From: Marinomonas vulgaris
GTDB lineage: Bacteria > Pseudomonadota > Gammaproteobacteria > Pseudomonadales > Marinomonadaceae
Length of the DNA stretch: 64,000 bases
Assembly: GCF_018145875.1 (NCBI RefSeq)
Contig: NZ_JAGSSV010000001.1
Location: 62,001 to 126,000 of the forward strand
Direction: 5' to 3'
Part shown: one piece after another, positions 38,204 through 46,098 of the stretch
How positions within the stretch are numbered: position 1 is the stretch's first letter
How the letters are laid out: each line of letters starts with the position of its first letter
Notes under the pieces: generated by a model
Database searches by the model: none
Told to the model about the DNA's origin: nothing
Seen by the model: only the letters and a program-made list of their open reading frames with translations
Position numbers and translations under genes: made by a program

Positions 38204-38923
38204 TTATTCCACTAGCCAAATACGAAACGCTTTTTTGGCGTCGTTATCGGCTTTTTGAAACCAAAACTGCCCCATTTCAAATTGAATGTTAGACATATCT
38301 GGTTCGCTAGATTTATTCTCCATCCATATGCGCAATGCTTTGCGCGTGGCGCTGTCGGATTGGTTGTACCAAAATTTCAACATATCCAACGCCACATCGT
38401 CCGTGGTTAACGCCGGAGCAGGCACAGGCCCAGCTTTAACAGGATCTGGCGCCAGAGCCGCTAACTTAGCGACCTCTTCGCGATAATCTCGAGTATTCTG
38501 GAAGCCAGACTGCGCCTCTAATGCTTGTTGCTGGTAATTCACCGCTTTGCCCGTGGTATTGTCTAAAATCGTAAATTCAGGCTTTTGCGCGTTCGCTTCC
38601 GCTTGTCTTTTATTGGCAATATAAGGGGCTTTAAGTGTCAAGGAGGTGTTTTCTTCAAACTGTAAATTCAACACCACAGGTTCAGATTGAAACTCTTGAG
38701 TATCGTCACCGATACGCAATAATTTGTTAAAACGCACCACAATTTGATGCTCACCCGCGTCCACATCGACTTTAAAATCGTTGCCAAATTGTCGCGAGCT
38801 TTCTAAGTCGACATACATGATCTCATACGATCTTGGCACGTCGAATGTGGCCGCTACAGCGGGCATGGCCAACACACTCGCGCACAAGGCACTCCATGCT
38901 ACAAAACGATTTTTCACCTTCAT
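38204..38923 (-). CDS. DUF2057 family periplasmic protein
   Basis: 239 residues from ATG 38923 with GGAG upstream. A signal peptide ends at AMPAVA/ATFDV. The first 130 mature residues fit DUF2057 (YccT-like): VPRSYEIMYVDLE, AGEHQIVVRF, and the PEFTILD strand. A proline/alanine linker (about 155-168) leads to two tandem C-terminal repeats sharing FW...D...KA.RIW. The function is unknown. It is a single gene, with a small RNA candidate ending 142 bases upstream. Confidence 0.8.
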   Translation of the reverse strand: MKVKNRFVAWSALCASVLAMPAVAATFDVPRSYEIMYVDLESSRQFGNDFKVDVDAGEHQIVVRFNKLLRIGDDTQEFQSEPVVLNLQFEENTSLTLKAPYIANKRQAEANAQKPEFTILDNTTGKAVNYQQQALEAQSGFQNTRDYREEVAKLAALAPDPVKAGPVPAPALTTDDVALDMLKFWYNQSDSATRKALRIWMENKSSEPDMSNIQFEMGQFWFQKADNDAKKAFRIWLVE

Positions 38924-39064
38924 CAAACGCTCCTATCATCCTTTGGAATATGGCAGAAGAATGTAGCATATCGTTTTGTTGAATAAGCCTGCGAAAACAG
39001 GCTTAGAAGACGGTTACTTGATTTTGTCTTTTTTCCGAAGGTCGATAGGTTAAAAAGCGGGCAT

Positions 39065-39087
39065 AAAAAAAGGGAGCCGAAGCTCCC
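39065..39087 (-). terminator. Terminator of the small RNA candidate
   Basis: GGGAGC and GCTCCC form a stem closed by a stable UUCG tetraloop, followed by seven T residues on the minus strand. It is 195 bases past the GGDEF gene stop and 142 bases before the DUF2057 start, so it does not simply close a coding gene. Confidence 0.85.
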
Positions 39088-39213
39088 CATTTCCCCTCGT
39101 AACAGAGACCTCAATGACTATAGGCATTCATCATTTAGGCTAACTGTTACACCACGTTGGCACCGTGATTGAGCGATGAGACGACCCCATCCGCTGCAAT
39201 GTTCTTTGATAAT
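39065..39213 (-). ncRNA. Candidate small RNA of about 149 nt
   Basis: On the minus strand a predicted start near 39213 is followed by four consecutive stem-loops. SL1 pairs AGCGgATG with CATCGCT (39188-39195 with 39172-39178). SL2 pairs ATCACG with CGTGGT (39164-39169 with 39151-39156). SL3 pairs GTAACAG with CTGTTAC (39144-39150 with 39099-39105) and encloses CCTAAATGA/TCATTGAGG. The last is a terminator hairpin. No long open frame occupies the transcript. It matches no RNA family that I can recognise. It may be a trans-acting RNA or a leader of the DUF2057 gene. Confidence 0.6.
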
Positions 39214-39219
39214 TCAGAC

Positions 39220-39247
39220 ATTATAAACAGCTCATTGAGCAGTGCAA
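39220..39247 (-). promoter_or_regulatory. Sigma70-type promoter of the small RNA candidate
   Basis: TTGCAC (39242-39247) and a perfect TATAAT (39220-39225) are separated by 16 bases on the minus strand. This is the best promoter match seen in the window. It places a transcription start near 39213. Confidence 0.7.
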
Positions 39248-39281
39248 TAGATAACTGACCGATCGTACAGTTTTTTTACTC

Positions 39282-40460
39282 TTATGAAGAAATAGGTGAA
39301 GGAGAAGTCGACACCCGATTTCGGCCTTTCTTTTTTGATTGGTAAAGAGCGTCGTCAGCGCGCTTGAGTACTACCTCTGGCGACTCCCCCGCCGACGAAA
39401 ACGCCACCCCAATACTGACTGTCACACTGACGTCTATGTCTTGTTTCTTTTTGGGATCAAACACTTCGACCAGTGCTTCTTCAATATTTATTCTTAAATC
39501 ATCGAGGGTTTCTTTCGCCTGCGCTAATCCTTTGCCTCGAAACACCACAGTGAACTCTTCGCCACCATAACGAAACGCTTTGCCAGCGCCAGAAAAATGC
39601 ATCAATTGATAAGCCACATTTTTAAGTACCTTGTCTCCCATGTCGTGACCATAGGTGTCGTTAAACTTCTTAAAATGGTCTACGTCGACCATGGCAAGAG
39701 CGTACTCTTTGGGTAAGCCAACCAAATGCTCGTTTAAAGCGCGCCGACCGGGGAGTTTCGTCATGTCGTCCACGTACGCCATGCGATGGCTTTCGAGTAG
39801 TAAAAACCAAACCCACAGTAAAAATTGCGCCGACAAAAGGGTATCAAACTGCACCGAAGAGGAGGCAAAATGACTGATGATCAGCAGGCTTAATATGCTG
39901 ATCAAGCCGCTAGCTCGAAAAGCATCACCACTTAACCACCAAGCCGTGCCAATGGTGCCCACGCTGATCAGCAAGGCCGCACCAAGCAGTACATTAGACC
40001 AAGTGTATGAGGTATATAGAAAAGTCGCGTCCAAGAAGGCAAAAGACACCCAGCCGCGCTCAATCGCATAACACCAGGTAATCAGCATGGAAATAAATAA
40101 GCCACGGTTTATCGCGTAGCGATTAAAAAAGCCCCGTTCAGGAATCAGCCCAAGCAAGGCAATACAGCAACAAGACACCACCAAATACGCGGTGAAAGAC
40201 GCCGCCTGACCAAACTCGCCATGCAGTTTGGGTACCAATAAGAGGCACACCAAAATCAGCACTCGGCCTTTGTTAAAATGCCAGGCTAGCAAGATCGCAA
40301 TGCCTGCCAGTATAAAGGGCATAAAAGGCAATAGACTAAACCACAAAGGCGGCAACAAGCCGACGTACAAGCTTCCATAAACACTCAGCAGTAAAATACA
40401 ACAGGGTACAAACAAGGAGCCTAAGCGTTCACTCATAGAAGATAATATCCGTCGAATCAT
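39282..40460 (-). CDS. Membrane-bound diguanylate cyclase
   Basis: 392 residues. The N-terminal 220 residues hold about seven membrane helices in a MASE-like sensor with no clear ligand motif. The GGDEF domain follows (MTKLPGRRALNEHL..., VDHFKKFNDTYGHDMGDK, and active-site RYGGEEF). The GGEEF variant is compatible with cyclic-di-GMP synthesis. The inhibitory I-site RxxD five residues upstream is not present, so product inhibition may be weak. It is a single gene, divergent from bax. Confidence 0.92.
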   Translation of the reverse strand: MIRRILSSMSERLGSLFVPCCILLLSVYGSLYVGLLPPLWFSLLPFMPFILAGIAILLAWHFNKGRVLILVCLLLVPKLHGEFGQAASFTAYLVVSCCCIALLGLIPERGFFNRYAINRGLFISMLITWCYAIERGWVSFAFLDATFLYTSYTWSNVLLGAALLISVGTIGTAWWLSGDAFRASGLISILSLLIISHFASSSVQFDTLLSAQFLLWVWFLLLESHRMAYVDDMTKLPGRRALNEHLVGLPKEYALAMVDVDHFKKFNDTYGHDMGDKVLKNVAYQLMHFSGAGKAFRYGGEEFTVVFRGKGLAQAKETLDDLRINIEEALVEVFDPKKKQDIDVSVTVSIGVAFSSAGESPEVVLKRADDALYQSKKKGRNRVSTSPSPISS

Positions 40461-40810
40461 TCGATTAAATAGGGTAAGTCGTTCATGTTACGACAAAACA
40501 TAATCAAGGGGAAACGTCCATCAAATGGCCTTTTTTGGTGATAAACCAGCATAAATGTCAGGCTCTGGAATCTGTCAAGAAGAAGCTAATGCTTTTAGGT
40601 ATCACTGTAGAAAATGGAACGAATATGCCTTTTACACGTCAATATAGGCGTAAAAAATGGGGTAAATACATGCAGCTTTCTCGATAACCTATTAAACTGA
40701 CGTTTGTTTGAGGATAATGATACAAATTTTTTACTTTAACGGTTTTGCCTACGGGTCACCTCGCGGGCAAGACCGGCAAAAAATATAACTCTTTTGATTT
40801 GTGGTTGTTT
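40461..40810. other. Intergenic region between the GGDEF gene and bax
   Basis: This 350-base region holds the two divergent promoters. A perfect-to-wobble 10-bp hairpin (CGGTTTTGCC with GGCAAGACCG, 40740-40775) lies 35 bases before the bax start. No gene or cyclic-di-GMP riboswitch consensus was recognised. Confidence 0.4.
40740..40775 (+). repeat. Hairpin in the bax leader
   Basis: CGGTTTTGCC (40740-40749) pairs with GGCAAGACCG (40766-40775), nine Watson-Crick pairs and one G-T wobble, around a 16-base loop. There is no T tract directly after it, so termination is unlikely. If transcribed it would sit in the 5' leader of bax. Confidence 0.45.
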
Positions 40811-41752
40811 ATGGAAAATAAAATACTCTGGATTGTTTCTATCGCGTTGATATTCATTTTGTGGATAAAAGCGGGACCCTTAAAAGACGAGCAAGAAACG
40901 CCCCAAAATGTGCCCAAACAAAGTACAAATCAAGAAAAGACCAAATCAATAGGCACAGTTCAAGCCAATAAAGTCGAAAAGAACAAAACACAGCCCGCTG
41001 AGCAAGACTCAGGAGATGCCACAGCGGATGAGAAAAAATACTATAAATCGCATCCTGTTAACAAAAACACCCCCGACTTTACGGCTATTACCGATGTAAA
41101 AGCTCGCAAAAAGGCCTTTTTTGATTTTTTAACGCCATTTGTAAATGAAAAAAACAGTTTAATTTTAAAAGATCGTGAGCGACTGTCCGCTTTATTAAAG
41201 AGCAACAAAGCACTGTCGGCTAAGAATAAGAAATGGGTCTCTATGTTGCGTAAAGACCATAGATTGGATGTTCTTGAGTCGTACACAAAAGACGATTTAA
41301 ACGCGCTACTTAACCGTATGGATATCATCCCTGTATCGCTTGTTTTAGCTCAAGCTGCCAATGAATCGGCTTGGGGAACATCACGTTTCGCCACTCAAGG
41401 TAATAATTTCTTTGGGCAATGGTGTTTCCGCAAGGGATGTGGCTTGGTGCCAGAGTCAAGAGACAGCGATGCCGACCATGAAGTGCGTAAATTCAATGAC
41501 GCACGAGAGTCCGTCTTCGCTTATATCGATAATCTAAACACCAATGCCGCATACAAAAAGCTGCGGGCGATTCGATTAGACATGCGTAGCAACAAACAAA
41601 CTATCTCCGGCTTAGCACTTGTGCATGGTTTAGAACATTACTCAGAACGTGGACAAGCCTATGTGGAAGAAATCGAAGGGCTTATCAACTACAACAAGTT
41701 ATGGCGCTTCAATCGTAACCCACCTACTGCAGAGTCACAGCCTGCACAGTAA
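40811..41752 (+). CDS. bax: Bax-like glucosaminidase domain protein
   Basis: 313 residues from ATG 40811. One N-terminal membrane anchor (ILWIVSIALIFILWI) is followed by a low-complexity Lys/Gln/Thr-rich linker to about residue 85. The C-terminal half is a glucosaminidase fold: LAQAANESAWGTSRFATQGNNFFGQWCF with the catalytic-type Glu, then DLNTNAAYKKLR-like and HGLEHYSERGQAYVEEI motifs. E. coli Bax has the same layout. It is probably an inner-membrane-tethered peptidoglycan hydrolase facing the periplasm. Confidence 0.88.
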   Translation: MENKILWIVSIALIFILWIKAGPLKDEQETPQNVPKQSTNQEKTKSIGTVQANKVEKNKTQPAEQDSGDATADEKKYYKSHPVNKNTPDFTAITDVKARKKAFFDFLTPFVNEKNSLILKDRERLSALLKSNKALSAKNKKWVSMLRKDHRLDVLESYTKDDLNALLNRMDIIPVSLVLAQAANESAWGTSRFATQGNNFFGQWCFRKGCGLVPESRDSDADHEVRKFNDARESVFAYIDNLNTNAAYKKLRAIRLDMRSNKQTISGLALVHGLEHYSERGQAYVEEIEGLINYNKLWRFNRNPPTAESQPAQ

Positions 41753-41895
41753 TGCACACACCTTGCGTTAAAAGAATATGCATTAAATACCCGTTATTGT
41801 TACGAAATTCCTTTTTCTGGGGGGTAGCTAAGCGCTAGCCCCTTCTTTACAATACTCTGGTATTTTTTTCCCACTCATAGAACGAGGAAATTCAA

Positions 41896-43812
41896 TTGGC
41901 CCGTTTACCTGTTATTGTTGGCTTTGGCGGAATCAATTCGGCTGGTCGTACTTCTTCACATCAAGCATATCGTCGAATTGTTTTTGATCTTCTGCCGAAC
42001 GCCATTCAGCAGGATGTTTTATTGGATCTTGCCACTATTACCAATACGGCCGAACATAAAAATGGCCTTTGGTACACTCGCAGTGGCGAAGCATTAGACG
42101 CCGCCTCGTTAGTCGATAGCATTGGCGAGTCTTTATTGGCTCGTACCCTTATCCGTCGTATTCATCCCGACCTATTCGATGTTGATCATGTTGTCTTACA
42201 CAAATCTACCTCCCTGCATTCCGACAACCCAGATGAAAAGCTCAGCTTCACCATAAAAACGCGCTCTTTACCCAGCGATCGTCCGACTAATTGGCAGGTG
42301 ACAGCTCTGTCTGACACCCTAAGCCAGGTCGAAGTTGACGGCACACTAGAAGCCTTTATCAAAGACACACGTTCTTTGTCAGTTAAGGCAGCAGGGCAAT
42401 TACCGACAGGCTTTGATCCGTCTAAGCTTTACCAGAGCCGTAACCATCCCCGCGGCTTACAGATGACGGTCTACGGCGCGTCAGATGCGATTAAAAGCAG
42501 TGGCATCGATTGGGAAACCATTCGTAGCAAGGTCGCCCCTGATCAGATGGCTGTGTACGCAGCGAACTCAATCGGTCAAATGGACGATCTTGGGTTTGGC
42601 GGCATGCTCAAATCGGCTTTAATGGGCAAACGCACGACATCGAAACATTTACCATTGGGCTATGCTCAAATGCCAGCCGACTTTGTAAACGCTTACTTAC
42701 TTGGCAGTGTTGGTAATGTAGGCACTTCTATTGGTGCTTGCGCCACTTATTTTTTCAATTTAGAAAAAGCCGTAGAAGGCATCAAATCGGGTAAATTCCG
42801 TGTTGCCATGGTGGGTGGCAGCGATGCGCCTATCACGCCAGAGATCATCGAAGGTTTTCGAACCATGGGCGCATTGGCAGAAGACACAGCTCTTTTGGCG
42901 CTGGATCAAATAACCAACCAAGCCGAACCTGACCACACACGAAGTTGTCGCCCTTTTGCCCATAACTGTGGTTTTACTATTGGTGAGTCCAGCCAATGGA
43001 CCTTGCTTATGGACGATGCCTTAGCCATCGAGTTGGGTGCACAAATTTTTGGCGCCATCCCAGTAGTGTTCGCTCACGCTGACGGCCATAAAAAATCCAT
43101 TTCAGCACCGGGTATTGGCAACTATTTGACCATGAGCAAGGCCATGGCTTACCTACAAAACATCATTGGTAACGAAGGTTTAACCCAGCGCACCTTTATT
43201 CAAGCCCATGGCACCAGCACGCCACAGAATCGCATCACGGAATCTCACGTGCTGAGCAAAGCTGCCACGAGTTTTGGTGCCACTGATATACCAGTTGTGG
43301 CGATGAAAGCATTTCTTGGTCATTCTCAAGGCACCGCCGGTGGCGATCAGCTGCATTTGTCTCTAGGCGTCTGGAAGGATGGCATATTGCCCGGTATTAC
43401 TACCTCTCATGCCATTGCTGACGACGTTTACCAGGATGGTTTGTCTTTCCAACTTAAGCACCAAAATTATGGCAAGGACTATTTTGATGCCGCTCTACTG
43501 AACTCTAAAGGTTTTGGTGGTAACAACGCCACAGCGGTTTTGCTGTCGCCCAAACAAGCAATGACCATGCTAAGCAAACGCTACAGCAGCGAACAGATGA
43601 GCGAATATCAGGCTAAAAACACAGCCGTCGTTGCCACAGCAGAGGAGTATAACCAAGCCATGATACGAGGCGAAATGCTGCCTGTGTATAAGTTTGGCTT
43701 TAATGTTTTAGGCGGAGAAGAACTCACCATTACCGACAAGGAAATTCATCTGCCAGGTTACGAACTTGCAGTGAACATTGATGTGGAAAATGAGTTTCAA
43801 GATCTGAAATAA
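41896..43812 (+). CDS. fabY: FabY-type beta-ketoacyl-ACP synthase
   Basis: 638 residues, close to Pseudomonas FabY (about 634), and starting with the same ARLPVIVGFGG-like N-terminus. FabY condenses acetyl-CoA with malonyl-ACP to start fatty acid synthesis and can replace FabH. The catalytic triad is visible: Cys282 in SIGACATYF, His438 in QAHGTSTPQ, His476 in FLGHSQGTAGG. About 180 N-terminal residues are extra compared with FabB/FabF. The start is a TTG at 41896 with GAGGAAA upstream. It is a single gene with its own terminator. Confidence 0.9.
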   Translation: MARLPVIVGFGGINSAGRTSSHQAYRRIVFDLLPNAIQQDVLLDLATITNTAEHKNGLWYTRSGEALDAASLVDSIGESLLARTLIRRIHPDLFDVDHVVLHKSTSLHSDNPDEKLSFTIKTRSLPSDRPTNWQVTALSDTLSQVEVDGTLEAFIKDTRSLSVKAAGQLPTGFDPSKLYQSRNHPRGLQMTVYGASDAIKSSGIDWETIRSKVAPDQMAVYAANSIGQMDDLGFGGMLKSALMGKRTTSKHLPLGYAQMPADFVNAYLLGSVGNVGTSIGACATYFFNLEKAVEGIKSGKFRVAMVGGSDAPITPEIIEGFRTMGALAEDTALLALDQITNQAEPDHTRSCRPFAHNCGFTIGESSQWTLLMDDALAIELGAQIFGAIPVVFAHADGHKKSISAPGIGNYLTMSKAMAYLQNIIGNEGLTQRTFIQAHGTSTPQNRITESHVLSKAATSFGATDIPVVAMKAFLGHSQGTAGGDQLHLSLGVWKDGILPGITTSHAIADDVYQDGLSFQLKHQNYGKDYFDAALLNSKGFGGNNATAVLLSPKQAMTMLSKRYSSEQMSEYQAKNTAVVATAEEYNQAMIRGEMLPVYKFGFNVLGGEELTITDKEIHLPGYELAVNIDVENEFQDLK

Positions 43813-43832
43813 TCGCACCGTATCGCAAAACG

Positions 43833-43873
43833 AAAACCAACGTCTGACAATCTGTTCATTCGTTGGTTTTTTT
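43833..43873 (+). terminator. Rho-independent terminator after fabY
   Basis: AAAACCAACG (43833-43842) pairs with CGTTGGTTTT (43861-43870) and is followed by further T. The loop is 18 bases. It may also serve the convergent membrane protein gene ending at 43877. Confidence 0.75.
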
Positions 43874-43876
43874 GTT

Positions 43877-44278
43877 TTAACTTTTAAAAATTAGCCGAGA
43901 AGAAGGCCATAAAGGCAAGATTATCGCTGCCAATAGCGCACTAATGGCACCAAACGACAGCAGATAAAGAGCATCGGAGCTATTCATATTTAAATGCACC
44001 GCAATGAAAACAAAATTAGGCAATACGGCAAACAGCCAAGTCCCTATTACTAAGAAAAAACCACCAGCAGATGATTTACCCCTTGTTTTCACTAACAGCC
44101 AAGCCGAAAAGAACACATACACAAAGGCAGCACAAGCGACCAGCAAGACAATATTTACAGGGGGTTGGCTTAATCCATCTCCTAATAAGGAGCCTGCAGA
44201 CAAGGACGCTGGCATAGATGCATACCAAGCCACACCCACTGCCAACTGCAAAAAGAAAACCAATAAAATTGCCTTCAT
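43877..44278 (-). CDS. Small four-helix membrane protein (possible DUF1761)
   Basis: 133 residues from ATG 44278; a GTG at 44299 would add seven. Four hydrophobic segments are evident, with AVGVAWYASMP early on that recalls the DUF1761 family. There are no catalytic motifs. Its function is unknown. It lies downstream of the SDR-like gene on the same strand, 60 bases away, and could be co-transcribed with it. Confidence 0.6.
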   Translation of the reverse strand: MKAILLVFFLQLAVGVAWYASMPASLSAGSLLGDGLSQPPVNIVLLVACAAFVYVFFSAWLLVKTRGKSSAGGFFLVIGTWLFAVLPNFVFIAVHLNMNSSDALYLLSFGAISALLAAIILPLWPSSRLIFKS

Positions 44279-44337
44279 ATTTATCTTGTTCACACTCACT
44301 CCCGCGTTGCTTGTTAATCCTCGACTAGACCGTTTTA

Positions 44338-45216
44338 TTAACTTGCTTGATACAATTCTTTGACTAAATTACGCAATTTAGAACGCCATGGGCGCTGTTT
44401 AATACCAAAATGATTAAACACTCTCCGGCACGATAAAGACTGTCTGCGCATCACCATAACTTCCTGAGCTTCTGGGAATTCATCACCAATTGCTTCCACT
44501 TCCACTTGTGCCTTAGGATCGAATTGGTTTGAGGTAGCCACAATGGCTTCCACTAAACGCAACCAACTGATTTCTTCCGCACAACAATAGTGGTAAACAC
44601 CCGTATTTTGAGCGCCATAATGACCTTGATTCACCATGGATAAAATCACTCGAACCAAATCAGACACTGGCGTTGGACTGCCGATCAGATCATCTTTGTA
44701 AGCAAGGTTTACGCCATCCTGAATCAAACCAAGGGTTCGACAAACAAAGTCGTCCCCCTTACCGCTAAACAACCAGCCCGTGCGCAATACGATATTTTGT
44801 GGCTGCGCTAGCACCAAAGTCTCAGCCTCAATCAATGCTTGCGCATAAGGCTCTGTGCTATCGGGTGTGTCGGTTTCACTGTAAGGTGCGCCCTTATCAC
44901 CCGCGAAGACTCTTGCACTACTGAGCATAATCAAGGGGGCTTTTTCTTGTTCACTCAAATAGCGCAAAGTAGACAGCAGTTTTCTGTAATCACTTTGTAG
45001 AGCATGACGCAGGCTCAAAGCATCAATGATCACATCAAATTCCATGGCTTCCAGTTCCGCTCGACGGCTTTCGTTCAATAACAAGGCTTCATCTGGGCAC
45101 AACCATTCAAATTCTGTTTTGTTTTTGGACAACGCCAGTAACGACGACCCTACTTCTGTACCGCTTCCTAGAAGAAGAATACGAATCGGATCATTAATAT
45201 TTTTTGTCATGTTCAA
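44338..45216 (-). CDS. SDR-like sugar nucleotide-binding protein (RmlD-like)
   Basis: 292 residues with an extended Rossmann fold of the RmlD/dTDP-4-dehydrorhamnose reductase type: IRILLLGSGTEVGSSL at the N-terminus, MLSSARVFAGDKGAPYSETDTP, and VLRTGWLFSGKGDDFV. The catalytic YxxxK is missing: the conserved position reads YAQALIEAE. It is therefore probably not a standard reductase. The start TTG 45216 overlaps the tatD stop (TTGA) with GAGG at seven bases; an ATG at 45210 is the alternative. Confidence 0.78.
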   Translation of the reverse strand: MNMTKNINDPIRILLLGSGTEVGSSLLALSKNKTEFEWLCPDEALLLNESRRAELEAMEFDVIIDALSLRHALQSDYRKLLSTLRYLSEQEKAPLIMLSSARVFAGDKGAPYSETDTPDSTEPYAQALIEAETLVLAQPQNIVLRTGWLFSGKGDDFVCRTLGLIQDGVNLAYKDDLIGSPTPVSDLVRVILSMVNQGHYGAQNTGVYHYCCAEEISWLRLVEAIVATSNQFDPKAQVEVEAIGDEFPEAQEVMVMRRQSLSCRRVFNHFGIKQRPWRSKLRNLVKELYQAS

Positions 45217-45992
45217 AATAAGACCTCATTCCACTTAGGAAACACTCTTAATAGATTATCATACGTCTGAGCAGCAACCTGTTCGACGCTTTCGCCTCGA
45301 ATTTCAGCCACACTTTGTGCAACCAAAGGAATCGACAGCGGCGTGTTGAGCTGACCCTGAAACCCACTCAGCGGCATATCAGGGGAATCGGTTTCCAATA
45401 CAAAAGCCGAATGATGCAGGGCCGCTAAAACGCGCTGGGCTTTTTGAGCTCTTGGATAGGTAATAGTACCACCAACACCAAGCACAAAACCAAGATCTAC
45501 AAAACGTTCCGCTTGCACCAAGCTGCCGTTAAAAGCATGAATAACGCCGCCCGACTTAAATCCAGTCTCTCGTAAACATTTCAACACCAAGTCATAACTT
45601 TTACGAGCATGGACAATTATTGGTAAAGATAAGGCTTTTGCCACTTGGAGCTGGCGACGGAAATAATCCATTTGCACCTTAATCTCGAACGCTCCAGGCC
45701 AACAGTCGATGCCGATCTCGCCAACGGCAATCGCCCCATAATGCTCACATTGGTCGCCCAGACATTCAATCTGATCCAAAGTAGCGCTCGTTAAAAAGTA
45801 CGGATGCAGACCATAAGCCACTCGCCAAGATGAATACTGCTTTGCTAAGGTGGCGAGCCGTGACCAACGGTGAAACTCAGTCGCAGGAACCAAAAATTCA
45901 GCGACCCCTCTCTCATAGCAACGGGACATGAGTTCATCTCGCTGAACATCAAACACGTTAAAATCAAGGTGACAATGGCTATCAATAAACAT
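45213..45992 (-). CDS. tatD: TatD family hydrolase
   Basis: 259 residues from ATG 45992, giving the typical MFIDSHCHLD start. Metal ligands are the HxH pair here (HCH), Glu in AVGEIGID, His in PIIVHARKS, His in GVIHAFNGS, and Asp in LETDSPDMPL. It is a metal-dependent deoxyribonuclease/hydrolase of the TatD family, closest in pattern to the YcfH/YjjV type. It is translationally coupled to the SDR-like gene. Confidence 0.88.
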   Translation of the reverse strand: MFIDSHCHLDFNVFDVQRDELMSRCYERGVAEFLVPATEFHRWSRLATLAKQYSSWRVAYGLHPYFLTSATLDQIECLGDQCEHYGAIAVGEIGIDCWPGAFEIKVQMDYFRRQLQVAKALSLPIIVHARKSYDLVLKCLRETGFKSGGVIHAFNGSLVQAERFVDLGFVLGVGGTITYPRAQKAQRVLAALHHSAFVLETDSPDMPLSGFQGQLNTPLSIPLVAQSVAEIRGESVEQVAAQTYDNLLRVFPKWNEVLF

Positions 45993-46048
45993 ACACAAAA
46001 GACTACAGGATTTACGCAAAGATGCGATGAATTATAAACAGACGGACA

Positions 46049-46080
46049 AAAAAAAGCCGCGCTATTTCAGCACGGCTTTT
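46049..46080 (-). terminator. Rho-independent terminator after pckA
   Basis: AAAAGCCGTGC pairs with GCGCGGCTTTT (one G-T wobble) around a seven-base loop. On the minus strand the stem is followed by a run of T. It lies about 20 bases past the pckA stop. Confidence 0.85.
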
Positions 46081-46098
46081 CATTTTTAGAATTGAAAT

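Larger units (their letters stand above)
38924..39281. other. Intergenic region carrying a small RNA candidate
   Basis: This 358-base gap lies between the GGDEF gene and the DUF2057 gene, all on the minus strand. It contains a sigma70-type promoter, a structured segment and a strong terminator (39065-39220), described separately. The remaining part, 38924-39064, has no feature beyond the DUF2057 leader. Confidence 0.6.

Noticed and set aside
39144-39221. A 24-codon frame (MSELSKNIAADG...) inside the small RNA region
   Set aside because: Its ATG overlaps the -10 element of the promoter, so the transcript starting near 39213 would not contain it. It also lacks a ribosome site.
40461-40810. Cyclic-di-GMP riboswitch between the GGDEF gene and bax
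   Set aside because: The conserved GEMM core sequences are absent. Only a simple hairpin is present.
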